Assembly (NCBI GenBank): GCA_007750655.1
Contig: CP036290.1
Location: 4,154,001-4,218,000, forward strand
DNA: 64,000 bases
Reading direction: 5' to 3'
From: Rohdeia mirabilis
GTDB lineage: Bacteria > Planctomycetota > UBA1135 > GCA-002686595
Made by a program: the position numbers and the translations under genes. Shown here piece by piece: positions 10,290 to 18,745 of the stretch. The notes under the pieces were generated by a model that saw nothing but the letters and a program-made list of their open reading frames with translations, ran no database searches and was not told where the DNA came from. Numbering within the stretch: the stretch's first letter is position 1; every line of letters begins with the position of its first letter.

Positions 10290-12275
10290 ATGTTCGATCG
10301 CTCGTCGCTCCGTGTCGTCGTCCCCGTTCTGCTCGCACTGCTGGCCACGTCCATCACACCTGGACCACCCAGCGGCGGTGCGACGCCCACTCCGACCGGC
10401 CTGACCCAGACGCTCGATCAGGACGCTGAGGTCGACGTTGGGAGCGATCCGGCGAACTCACTGCGCGGCCTCGTGATCGACGCGGCCGGTGAACCGCTCG
10501 AGGGCGCCTTGGTCTGGTGCGTGCGGGACGACGACCCCCCGCTCGTCGACTACGCCGAGTACGGACGGCCCCTGCACGTGACCCGGACGCTCGAGGAGCA
10601 CCTGGCAGCGGCCGAGAACAACTGGCGCGAGTCCGCGACGAAGACGCGTTCGTACGTGACGTCGGCCGATGGACGCTTCGAACTCTCCCCGCTCGAACCT
10701 GGGCGCGACTATCGGGTCACGGTCGCGGCCGCCGACGCGGTGACGCACCCGAGCCAGATCGGCATGAAGCGACCCGGCGACGACTTCACCGTCACGACGA
10801 AGCAACCGCGCGGCGTCCGCTTGGAAGTGGTCGACGAAGACGGGCGGGTGCCGGAGTCGGCGTTCATCCACATCCGTCGCCGTTCGGGTACGTCGGCCTT
10901 TCGCTGGACGCCCGATTCGCCGGTCCTGACGACGACCGAACAGGTCGTGACCATTCGCGCGCTCGTCGGCCAGCAACGCCGAGTCGAGTCGCTGCCTCCG
11001 CGCGTGAACGTGGTGGCCGATCTGATGAGTCCGCCCACGCCGGTGGACATGCTGGCCCAGGACGGTGAGACGCTCCGCTTGGTGGTCGGTGTGCGGACCT
11101 GGCTCGAGATCGATCTCGATGACCCGTGGCGCAGCTCTGGTGGCGCCGGACGCCGCGGAATCTACGTGGTCCCACTCGCGGACGGCGAGGAGCTCGACCT
11201 GGATGCGAACCGGTTCCGAGCGGGAGGCGACGACTGGATCGTCGGCCGCGCCGTTGTGGCACACGACCTCGAGCCCGGGCGGCACGCCGTGGTTCTGCGC
11301 GTCGACCACGATCGCGCCGTGCTCGTGCGCCATGTGGACGTGGTCGCCGGGCCGAACCGCATCGCGATCGACGTTCCCGCACCGGATCCCGATCGACATG
11401 CCATCGTCACCGCGCTCGACTCGCGCGGTCGCCGTCTCCTGGACGCACGCGTGACTTTGGAACAACTCGTGGACGACTCGTGGCTGCCGGCCGCCGAGGG
11501 ACTCGCAACGCTTTCGTCCGAAGGGCTGCACTGGGTGCGCGTGGGCGCCATCGATCCGCGCGCCACGCGCCTGCGCGCACTGGTCGTCGACGCCGACCGC
11601 GGAATGGCCTCGGCGGAGGGCGATCTCGGTCAGCGCCTCTTCCAGGTCGACTTCCTCGCGCCCGGCTCGCTCACGCTGCAGCTGGACGGCTACGGGGAGA
11701 GCAACCTCTCCGGGCGCGAGTCGATCCACATGCTGCTCGTGCGCGGCTCGAACGGCGCCGCCGGCAGCTACGCCCAGATGCGTGAAGTTGGCCGTGGCCG
11801 GCGGGCCTTCGTCTCACCCGAGGGCCAGGTGCGATTCGACGGCCTCGCCGCCGGTACGTGGCGACTCGTGGTGGTCTTCGAGACGGCGAGCGCTGGACCG
11901 ATGGTGGCGCTGGAGGAGACCCTCAAGATCGAACCGGGCGCAACGCCGACCGTGACCACGGACTTCCCGATGGCTGTCCCGGTCGTGCTCGACGGTGGCG
12001 AGCGACGTGCGGGCGCGCGTTTCCTGTTCGTCGACGCGGCGCACGAGACTCCGCGCGACGACACCACAGTGATCCGTCACCCCTCCATCGGGAACAACCG
12101 ACGGGCGACCGTGCTCGTGCTCGACGTGCGCGGCCGCTGCGACCTGGGGGAACTGCCCGAGGGCCGCTACCGCGTGTGTCCGTTGGCGGCGGACGGTCGT
12201 GTCCTCGTGGACGACGTGTTCGAGATCGACGTCGTGGCCGGCACCGAGACGATCGCCTGGGAGGATGCCCGATGA
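10290..12275 (+). CDS. Secreted multidomain protein with carboxypeptidase-regulatory-like (Ig-fold) domain, paralogue 1
   Basis: The product has 661 residues. A signal peptide or anchor (about residues 8-25) is followed by a Thr/Pro-rich spacer. 'LRGLVIDAAGEPLEGALVWCVRDD' and 'TSADGRFELSPLEPGRDYRVTV' are the two halves of a carboxypeptidase-regulatory-like (CarboxypepD_reg/SpaA-type) beta-sandwich. Further beta-rich segments follow without clear family assignment; the last ones again carry 'EGRYRVCPLAADGRV'. The stop overlaps the start of the next gene by ATGA, and that gene encodes a paralogue of the same design. The context suggests an extracellular or periplasmic partner of the exopolysaccharide or surface layer. 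Function unknown. Confidence 0.75.
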   Translation: MFDRSSLRVVVPVLLALLATSITPGPPSGGATPTPTGLTQTLDQDAEVDVGSDPANSLRGLVIDAAGEPLEGALVWCVRDDDPPLVDYAEYGRPLHVTRTLEEHLAAAENNWRESATKTRSYVTSADGRFELSPLEPGRDYRVTVAAADAVTHPSQIGMKRPGDDFTVTTKQPRGVRLEVVDEDGRVPESAFIHIRRRSGTSAFRWTPDSPVLTTTEQVVTIRALVGQQRRVESLPPRVNVVADLMSPPTPVDMLAQDGETLRLVVGVRTWLEIDLDDPWRSSGGAGRRGIYVVPLADGEELDLDANRFRAGGDDWIVGRAVVAHDLEPGRHAVVLRVDHDRAVLVRHVDVVAGPNRIAIDVPAPDPDRHAIVTALDSRGRRLLDARVTLEQLVDDSWLPAAEGLATLSSEGLHWVRVGAIDPRATRLRALVVDADRGMASAEGDLGQRLFQVDFLAPGSLTLQLDGYGESNLSGRESIHMLLVRGSNGAAGSYAQMREVGRGRRAFVSPEGQVRFDGLAAGTWRLVVVFETASAGPMVALEETLKIEPGATPTVTTDFPMAVPVVLDGGERRAGARFLFVDAAHETPRDDTTVIRHPSIGNNRRATVLVLDVRGRCDLGELPEGRYRVCPLAADGRVLVDDVFEIDVVAGTETIAWEDAR

Positions 12276-14497
12276 TCCGTGCAGCGATCCTGGTCGGCGG
12301 CCTCCTGCTCGGCGGTGCTGTGGCCTTCTCCACCGTCGCCGTGCAGGACACGACCGAACACACGCTCGAGGGGCGCGTGCTCGACGAGGAGGGTGCGCCC
12401 CTCGCCGGGGTGCCGGTCCAGGTCGTCCCCCTGCGAATGCGGAGCCCGTTGCCGGTCGCCGCGCGGATCGGACCTGCTGGAGAGAGCGATGTCGTTCCGC
12501 TGGACGACTACCTCGCCCAGGCAGAGCGCTACTGGGAAGAGGTCGACGCGAGCGTGTGGACCGACCGCACCGACCTTGAAGGACGTTGGTCGGTGGACGG
12601 CCTGGATGCCGACGCGCGCTACCGGGTAGCGATCGCTGCCGATTTCGGATGGTTCGACGCCGATTGGAACGCGTCCAGCCTGCGCCCGGGAAGGGCGCTC
12701 GAGTTGACCCGTTCTCCCACGGTCACCGTCGCACTCGACCCGCGCGACGAGTTGGGTCAGCCGATCTCGAACGCATCGGTATCGATTTCGGCGGAGAGCC
12801 CCATGGGACACCGCACGTCGCGCACGATCGACTGGGAGCGCTCGCGGCCCGATGTCGTCGTGCCGGCACGCCCGACGTCCATCCAGGTGCGCAGCACGGC
12901 GACCTCGAACCCGCCCTGGAAGTCGTTCTCGGGCGTGCTCAACCTGAAGAGTCCCGAGGCTGGGCAGTCGGTCGCCGTCAGCGTCAGAACGTGGTCCGAC
13001 GTGGAACTCGACTTCGACGGTGAACTCGACCGCAGCATCCGCACCGGTGTTCTCGTCGCCGCTGTGCCGCTGCCCGACGACCGCGATCTGGCGACCGATC
13101 CGATCCGAGCGGAGGAGATTCGCAGCGACTGGAGCCACGGTCAGGTCGCCGAACAGGTCCTCGACCGCGGTCTGCGCGTTTCCGGCCTGGGTCGCCATGC
13201 CATCGTGCTCTCGGTCGGCGCGCCCGAGATCCCCGAAGCTCGGTCCGTCGTCTTGGCGCACCAGGAGCTGCGCCTCGACGGTCGCGAACGACCGCGCGTC
13301 CGATTCGACGTGGGGACGCGCGCCGAACGCGAGCTCCCCGTCCGACTGGAACTCCCTGCCGGAATCGATCCGGAGACCGTCGCGTTCACTCGCGCGCGTC
13401 GCACGGCGGACGGCCGCCTGCACACGCTCGAGCTCGATGTTCCGACACGGACCGGAGAGGACGGGCTACGACTCGTTCAACTGGACCTGCGGACCTTCCT
13501 GAACATGCGCTCGGGCGGACCGCGCCCCGACGCGTCGAGCGGAGTAGAGGACGTCCTTCTCGTGTCACACCCGGAGCTGGCGACGATCGAGACGGTGATT
13601 CCGGTCGGCGACGAGGTCGTGACCGTCTCGGCGATCGCGCGCGGATCGCTCCTCGTGCAGCTCGAGTGGCCGGGCGAGCCCATCGAGGGCGCGCTCCTCG
13701 ACGTCGACCTGTCGCGGCGGGTCGGACAGTCTCAGCTGCACCGCCACCACCTCGGAGCCAACCCGAGGACACACACGGACTCGGCGAACCTCGACGACGG
13801 GTCGGTCCTGTTCGAGAACCTCGAGCCTGGAGCCTGGTCCGTCCGTGCCACGCTCCGAAGCGTGACTCGCACCGTCCTCACTTCGCTCGGCGAGACCGTC
13901 GAAGTGGGCTCCGACCGCACGACGCTGCCGATCCGAGGACCTTCCACCTATCTGGTGCGCTTGCGGTTGCCCGCCTTCGCCGAGCAACTGGTCCAGATCG
14001 CTCCGACCGGATCGAACCGTTCGAACTCCGGGCGGCTGAATCCCGTCGCACTCGACCCGTTCGGACGGGGCGTGGCACGCGACCTGCTCCCGGGTCTGTA
14101 CCGCATCGGGACCTTCGAGTTCAGCGTCCCGACGTCGGAGGTCCTGTGGAACGGGCATCCCCACGATGCGCTGCGCGTGGACGCGATCGAGGCCGGCTCG
14201 GTCCTGCTCGACTACGACCTGCGTCCGGGGGATCTGATCGTCGGCGTGAGCGGATCGACGTTCGCGGCCGCGCGGAACGCCCCAAGTGGGCAACGCGCAC
14301 TGCACGGGCTCGGCTACGACACGGGACCACAGACCGTCAGCCCGGCCCGCAGCGTGACCGACGCCGTGGCTCGAGGTCTTCCGCTGATGCTCGTGCGTGA
14401 CGGCGAGACCACGGAGGCTGCCTGCGACACGACCTTGGAAGGGGGGATGCTGCGCGAGGGCGACCTCGGTGCCACCTTGACCGTCACCTACCGCTGA
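12272..14497 (+). CDS. Secreted multidomain protein with carboxypeptidase-regulatory-like domain, paralogue 2
   Basis: The product has 741 residues; ATG overlaps the previous stop (ATGA), so the two are translationally coupled. A signal peptide spans about residues 1-24. 'TLEGRVLDEEGAPLAGVPVQVV' and 'TDLEGRWSVDGLDADARYRVAI' align with the same segments of the upstream gene, including the extra stretch between them (here 'LDDYLAQAERYWEEVD', there 'RTLEEHLAAAENNWRE'). The remainder is beta-rich and diverged, with a PDZ-like stretch near the C-terminus ('LRPGDLIVGVSGSTF', 'LPLMLVRDGETTEA') that the upstream copy lacks. Tandem duplication with divergence is the simplest origin. Function unknown. 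Confidence 0.75.
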   Translation: MIRAAILVGGLLLGGAVAFSTVAVQDTTEHTLEGRVLDEEGAPLAGVPVQVVPLRMRSPLPVAARIGPAGESDVVPLDDYLAQAERYWEEVDASVWTDRTDLEGRWSVDGLDADARYRVAIAADFGWFDADWNASSLRPGRALELTRSPTVTVALDPRDELGQPISNASVSISAESPMGHRTSRTIDWERSRPDVVVPARPTSIQVRSTATSNPPWKSFSGVLNLKSPEAGQSVAVSVRTWSDVELDFDGELDRSIRTGVLVAAVPLPDDRDLATDPIRAEEIRSDWSHGQVAEQVLDRGLRVSGLGRHAIVLSVGAPEIPEARSVVLAHQELRLDGRERPRVRFDVGTRAERELPVRLELPAGIDPETVAFTRARRTADGRLHTLELDVPTRTGEDGLRLVQLDLRTFLNMRSGGPRPDASSGVEDVLLVSHPELATIETVIPVGDEVVTVSAIARGSLLVQLEWPGEPIEGALLDVDLSRRVGQSQLHRHHLGANPRTHTDSANLDDGSVLFENLEPGAWSVRATLRSVTRTVLTSLGETVEVGSDRTTLPIRGPSTYLVRLRLPAFAEQLVQIAPTGSNRSNSGRLNPVALDPFGRGVARDLLPGLYRIGTFEFSVPTSEVLWNGHPHDALRVDAIEAGSVLLDYDLRPGDLIVGVSGSTFAAARNAPSGQRALHGLGYDTGPQTVSPARSVTDAVARGLPLMLVRDGETTEAACDTTLEGGMLREGDLGATLTVTYR

Positions 14498-16008
14498 CCG
14501 GGGAGGGCGCTCGGCAGCGCGCGACGTGACGCGGCGACCCGTGCCCGCCAGCGCGCGTGCAGTCGCGCTCCCGGGCCGCCGGCGACGACGACCGGGCGCG
14601 CGGTGCTCGCTGCGGGCACCGCGTCGATCGTCGGCGCAGGCACCCTCGTCGCCCTCTTCGTGGTCACCCGGCGCGGCACGCCCGCGTGCACGGCTCGCCC
14701 GCACACCGCTCCGGTCGCGACCAGGAAGATCGGATTGACCATCGCGTTGAGCAGGCAGTCGACGGCGAACAGCGCGACCACGAGCGCCAGGCCCGCCCCC
14801 ACCGCCGCGTCGCCGCGGATCCAGTTCGAGCCGCGATGGGCGCGCAGCCACAGGACCAGCGGCGCGAGCATCAACCACAACAGTCCGAACAGGCCCACGA
14901 GCCCGTTCATGTTCAGGTACAGGGTCCACAGACCGTCGGGCACGACGAAGCCGCTCGGACTGCGGTCCCAGGGCACGAAGCCGCGCCCGAAGCCACCCCA
15001 ACCGAAGAGCGGCTGCTCGAGCGCCTTGTCGGCCAGCAGGCGTTCGGCCTCGAAGCGGTAGTCGATCGACTCGACGCGCTCCTCGGGGAAGCCGAGCGCC
15101 TCGAGCCCCTCGATCAGGTGCGAACCGTCCCACACGTTCGTGGTGCGCACGCCCGCGTACACGAGCGGCACGGCCACCAGTGCCCAGGCGATCCCCCGCG
15201 TGCCCGTCCGCGACCCGAGCCACAGGAACGCCATGCCGGCGCCCATCCAGACGATCGCGGCGCTCGACTTGCACAGCACCGTGACGCCCGCGAGCAGAAC
15301 CGCCCACCACAGCATGCGCACGCCGAGCAGCGTGGGTTCGGCGGCACCGCGCCGCGCACCACCGCTCCGCGACTGCGCGTAGGCGACCAACGCGCTCATC
15401 GCCATCCACATCCCGAGCATCAGGCCGTGGTGCTGGAACACGGTCGGGCGCCAACCGCCGAAGCGCATCACCTGGGTGAAGCCGCTCGCGTGCGCGTAGA
15501 AGCCGAAGACCTGGGCGTGCAGCTGCGGGCTCATCTTGAGCTCCCACAGACACAGCGGCACGTACGCCAGTCCGCCCCAGACGATCGCGCGGCCGAGCTC
15601 GACCATGCCGCCCCGGTCCGCGAAGTACAGTCGACCGAACAGGTACGGCGCGCCCCACATGAACACGCGCGCGACGCTGTTCGCGAAGCCGTCGTAGGGA
15701 CCGAGATCGTTCGCGAGGCTGCTGAAGAACGGCGCCGCGACGACGGCGATCGCGCCGAGATCGACGACGAGCGGCCGCAGCGCGAGCAGACGCGGCAGGT
15801 CGAAGAGCACCACGCCCGCCAGACAACCGATCGCGATCGCCGCCGTCTTGTCGAACTCGACCAGCGGCAGGTCGTAGGTCGCGACCGGCAGGAACAGCCA
15901 GCCCACGACGTAGGCGACCGCGACGGCCCGGCGCGCTCCGATCAGTGCGAACAGACCGGGAATCAGCGCCGCCCAGCCGAACAGCGTGAGAGGGACGATC
16001 GGCCCCAT
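14488..16008 (-). CDS. O-antigen ligase/polymerase-like membrane protein (Wzy-type)
   Basis: The product has 506 residues with about 11-12 hydrophobic segments and a large external loop ('WDGSHLIEGLEALGFPEERVESIDYRFEAERLL...GWGGFGRGFVPWDRSPSG') before the last membrane segments, as in the Wzy_C/O-antigen-ligase superfamily. It probably polymerises repeat units in the periplasm. Its ATG overlaps the flippase stop by 1 bp, so it is second in a two-gene operon. Its 3' end overlaps the end of the convergent paralogue-2 gene by 10 bp. The last 60 residues are basic, Ala/Pro-rich and cytoplasmic. Confidence 0.82.
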   Translation of the reverse strand: MGPIVPLTLFGWAALIPGLFALIGARRAVAVAYVVGWLFLPVATYDLPLVEFDKTAAIAIGCLAGVVLFDLPRLLALRPLVVDLGAIAVVAAPFFSSLANDLGPYDGFANSVARVFMWGAPYLFGRLYFADRGGMVELGRAIVWGGLAYVPLCLWELKMSPQLHAQVFGFYAHASGFTQVMRFGGWRPTVFQHHGLMLGMWMAMSALVAYAQSRSGGARRGAAEPTLLGVRMLWWAVLLAGVTVLCKSSAAIVWMGAGMAFLWLGSRTGTRGIAWALVAVPLVYAGVRTTNVWDGSHLIEGLEALGFPEERVESIDYRFEAERLLADKALEQPLFGWGGFGRGFVPWDRSPSGFVVPDGLWTLYLNMNGLVGLFGLLWLMLAPLVLWLRAHRGSNWIRGDAAVGAGLALVVALFAVDCLLNAMVNPIFLVATGAVCGRAVHAGVPRRVTTKRATRVPAPTIDAVPAASTARPVVVAGGPGARLHARWRARVAASRRALPSALPGQR

Positions 16009-17495
16009 CAGGCCAGACCCACCCGGCGGTACCGCACGACGGTCTGGGCCGTCACGAGTCCGAGCAGCACCGCTCCGAGCCCGATCTCGATCAGCGGCGC
16101 CGCGGGACCGGACACGAGGCCCGTGTCGACGAGTTCGCGCACCTGCCACCCCGCGGTGATCACCGCGGCGGCCACGGCGGACGCGAGCAGGTCCTGGCGG
16201 CGCACGTCGAGATCGAGGGCGAGGACCACGCGCTGGACGACGAGCTGTTCGATCATCGAACCGATCACGAGGCCGGCCAGGAAGCCGTGCATGCCCGCGA
16301 AGTGGAAGCCGACGATCGTGCCGGCGGCGCGCGCGAGGAAGGCGACGAGGTTCACGCCGGCCAGTGCGCGCGTGGCGCCGCGGACGAGCAGGACGCGATC
16401 CGAGGTCTGTTTGAGCAGCGCGAACCAACCGGCCACGCACAGCCACTGCGCGATCCAACCGGCGGACAGGAAGTCCTCCGGGTAGAGCGTGCGGAAGAAC
16501 AGCGGCGCGAACCAGAAGACCGCGAGCAGGATCGATCCGAGCGCCACGAGCAGGGTCTCGCGCTGGCGCAGGAAAGCCTCTTCGAGCGCGCTCGGGTCGC
16601 GGCGGTCGTGCACGGCGAGCAACGGGAACTGCACGTTGCCCGACAGGTGTCCGGCGAGGATGGTCGGGATCGACGCGATGGTCACCGCCATGCCGTAGAC
16701 GCCGAGCAGTCCCAGGCTCTCGACCAGCTTGCCGAGGATCAGGCGGTCGGACTGCAACGCCAGGAACGTGACGCAGGTGCTGACGAAGACCCAGCGACCG
16801 AACGTCAGCATCTCGACCAGCGCGGCGCGCTCGAGGCGCAGGCCGTCGCGTGCTCCGGGCAACGCCATGTGACTGCCGATCGCGACGCCCGCCGCCTGGA
16901 CGACGGAGCCCGCGACCAGCGCCCAGACCGAGCGATCGAAGTAGGCCCAGACGACACAGATCGTGATCGAGAGGACGTGCGTCGAGAGTTCGACGATCGT
17001 CTTGCGACCCAGCGCGAGGTCGCGCGTGACCGTGTGCCACTTGGTCGAGTTGAGGCCCTGGAGAACGGCGGTCGCGCAGGCGATGCGGATCGGCCAGACG
17101 AGGCTCGGCTCGTCGTACCACCCGGCGAACGTCGGCGCGATCACCCATCCGAGCGCGGCGATCGCGAATCCGCGCAGAGCCTGCAGCGTGAACGCGGTGT
17201 GGACGAAGGCTTCCTCGCGACCGCGGCGGCTCTGCACGAGGCACGGGCCGATGCCGACGTCCGAGAACATCCCGATGCCCAGCAGTAACAGCCCGACGAG
17301 CACCATCTCGCCGAACACCTCGGGCAGGAGGAGCTGGGCCAGGACGACGTTGCTGAACAGCCGCAGGACGTTCGACGCCGCGTAGCCGCCGACCGTGAAC
17401 AGCGAACTGCGCGCGACGCGGCGCTCGAGCTCGGGCTGGTCCGGCTCGCCGTCGTGGGCGCTGCTCCTCGGATCCGTGGGCTGCTGGGTGGACAT
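16008..17495 (-). CDS. Oligosaccharide flippase (Wzx-like, MOP/polysaccharide synthase family)
   Basis: A 495-residue protein with about 12-14 membrane segments. 'LFTVGGYAASNVLRLFSNVVLAQLLLPEVFGEM' is the classic start of the polysaccharide-biosynthesis (RfbX/MOP) family, and 'SDVGIGPCLVQ' follows. It should move lipid-linked repeat units across the inner membrane for polymerisation by the product of the next gene. The N-terminal 27 residues are hydrophilic. It is transcribed leftward from a 237-bp divergent region shared with the PssD-like gene. Confidence 0.88.
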   Translation of the reverse strand: MSTQQPTDPRSSAHDGEPDQPELERRVARSSLFTVGGYAASNVLRLFSNVVLAQLLLPEVFGEMVLVGLLLLGIGMFSDVGIGPCLVQSRRGREEAFVHTAFTLQALRGFAIAALGWVIAPTFAGWYDEPSLVWPIRIACATAVLQGLNSTKWHTVTRDLALGRKTIVELSTHVLSITICVVWAYFDRSVWALVAGSVVQAAGVAIGSHMALPGARDGLRLERAALVEMLTFGRWVFVSTCVTFLALQSDRLILGKLVESLGLLGVYGMAVTIASIPTILAGHLSGNVQFPLLAVHDRRDPSALEEAFLRQRETLLVALGSILLAVFWFAPLFFRTLYPEDFLSAGWIAQWLCVAGWFALLKQTSDRVLLVRGATRALAGVNLVAFLARAAGTIVGFHFAGMHGFLAGLVIGSMIEQLVVQRVVLALDLDVRRQDLLASAVAAAVITAGWQVRELVDTGLVSGPAAPLIEIGLGAVLLGLVTAQTVVRYRRVGLA

Positions 17496-17639
17496 GGGGA
17501 ACGTGCGGGAGCGAGTCCCGTCCGACTGTTTCGGTCGCGCGGGCCCGTCGCCTGGGGCCTGGGGGCGCTCGCCGTCGCAGGGTTGGCGCAGCGATTCGAC
17601 GGTCGGTGCGGCCGTGCATCGCCGCCCGCCCCCTCACTC

Positions 17640-17652
17640 GGAAAGGTTTTCC
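17640..17652. promoter_or_regulatory. AT-rich inverted repeat GGAAAggTTTTCC-like in divergent promoter region
   Basis: A short dyad (GGAAA...TTTCC) lies in the only AT-rich patch of the 237-bp gap between the flippase (leftward) and PssD-like (rightward) genes, about 80 bp before the latter. It is a plausible operator or promoter element controlling both arms of the exopolysaccharide locus. No partner is identified. Confidence 0.2.
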
Positions 17653-17732
17653 TGCGCGCCGGCCCGCGTGCCGCTCGATGAAGGCCGGGTAGCGGCTCCA
17701 GATCGGAGCCGCCGTCCCCCTGTGCCCTGCCC

Positions 17733-18242
17733 GTGACCGCCACCGACGACGCCCGCCCCGTGCCCACGGACCGCGCGACCGACACCCGACCCAAGGTCGC
17801 GTTGGTCTGCTCGTCCGGCGGCCATCTGTTCGAGATGCTCTGCCTGCGTGCGTTCTGGAGCGAGTGCCAGGCGTTCTGGGTCACGTTCGACACGCCCGAC
17901 GCGGCTTCGCTGCTGGCGGGCGAGCGCGTGCACCACGCCGTGCACCCGACGAACCGCAACGTCGTGAACATGCTGCGCAACGCCGTGCGCGCCGTGCGGA
18001 TCCTCGCACGCGAGCGGCCCGACGCGGTCGTGTCCACCGGCGCCGGAGTCGCGGTTCCGTTCATCGTGGTCGCGAAGCTGCTCGGCATCCGCACGATCTA
18101 CGTCGAGTCGATCACGCGCATCGACGAGCTGTCCCTGTCGGGGCGCATGGTGCGACCGTTCGTCGACGAGTTCCTCGTCCAGTGGCCCGAACTCGCACGC
18201 GCGAGCGGCGGCCGCGCCGACTATCGAGGTCAGGTCCTGTGA
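17733..18242 (+). CDS. PssD/ALG14-like glycosyltransferase subunit (membrane-tethering, acceptor half)
   Basis: The product has 169 residues with a GTG start. 'KVALVCSSGGHLFEML' (glycine-rich loop), 'VSTGAGVAVPFIVVAKLLGIRTIYVES' and 'RMVRPFVDEFLVQWPEL' match the ALG14/PssD/CpsF family, the N-terminal half of a split GT28-type transferase. Its partner half is encoded by the next gene, overlapping by 4 bp. Together such pairs add a sugar such as glucuronate, galactose or GlcNAc to a lipid-linked acceptor. The first 20 residues are disordered and acidic. Confidence 0.87.
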   Translation: MTATDDARPVPTDRATDTRPKVALVCSSGGHLFEMLCLRAFWSECQAFWVTFDTPDAASLLAGERVHHAVHPTNRNVVNMLRNAVRAVRILARERPDAVVSTGAGVAVPFIVVAKLLGIRTIYVESITRIDELSLSGRMVRPFVDEFLVQWPELARASGGRADYRGQVL

Positions 18243-18745
18243 TCCTGCTCTCGGTCGGCACCGAGGCCTTCTCGTTCCACCGTCTCGTGCAGGCGGTGGA
18301 CGCAGCGGCGTCCGAACTGGACGAACCCGTGTTCGGGCAGATCGGCGCGTCCGAGTACGAGCCGCTCCACTTCGAACACGCGCGACTCGTTCCGTTCGAC
18401 CGCATGCGCGAACTGCTCGAGACTTCGTCGCGCGTCATCTGCCACGCGGGTGCAGGAACGTGTCTGCTCGCGATCTCGCTCGGTCACGTGCCCGTCGTCC
18501 TGCCGCGCCTCGCGCACTTCGGCGAGCACGTCGACGACCACCAGGTCGAGTTCGCGCACCGCCTGGACGAACGCGGCCTCGTGACCCGCGCGCGCGACGC
18601 GATCGAGGCCGTCGAGCTCCTGCGCCGCGCACCGTCGCGCCGCACCGAGCCGCTCGATCCCGGTCTCGACGTGCGCGGACGCGAGCTGTCCGAACATCTG
18701 CTGCGCAGCGTCGGCGGCCGAATGCTCACGCGGAGGGCGGCGTGA
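18239..18745 (+). CDS. PssE/ALG13-like glycosyltransferase subunit (catalytic, donor half)
   Basis: The product has 168 residues. The GTG start at 18239 overlaps the PssD-like stop. 'ILLSVGTEAFSFHRLVQAVD' is the N-terminal signature of the GT28 C-terminal half, and 'VICHAGAGTCLLAISLGHVPVVLPRLAHFGEHVDDHQVEFA' is the nucleotide-sugar binding motif. It forms the working enzyme with the preceding PssD-like protein. A further 4-bp overlap leads into the GT2-GT4 fusion gene, so at least four genes form one tightly coupled unit. Confidence 0.87.
   Translation: MILLSVGTEAFSFHRLVQAVDAAASELDEPVFGQIGASEYEPLHFEHARLVPFDRMRELLETSSRVICHAGAGTCLLAISLGHVPVVLPRLAHFGEHVDDHQVEFAHRLDERGLVTRARDAIEAVELLRRAPSRRTEPLDPGLDVRGRELSEHLLRSVGGRMLTRRAA

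Noticed and set aside
14488-17637. A 1049-residue minus-strand frame covering polymerase and flippase
   Set aside because: Only the last 506 residues look real; the rest is antisense or out-of-frame with the true flippase gene (16008-17495).
18460-18741. An N-terminal extension of the GT2-GT4 fusion into the PssE-like gene
   Set aside because: It is out-of-frame PssE sequence, Arg-rich, and the GTG at 18742 overlaps the stop exactly as in the preceding gene pairs.
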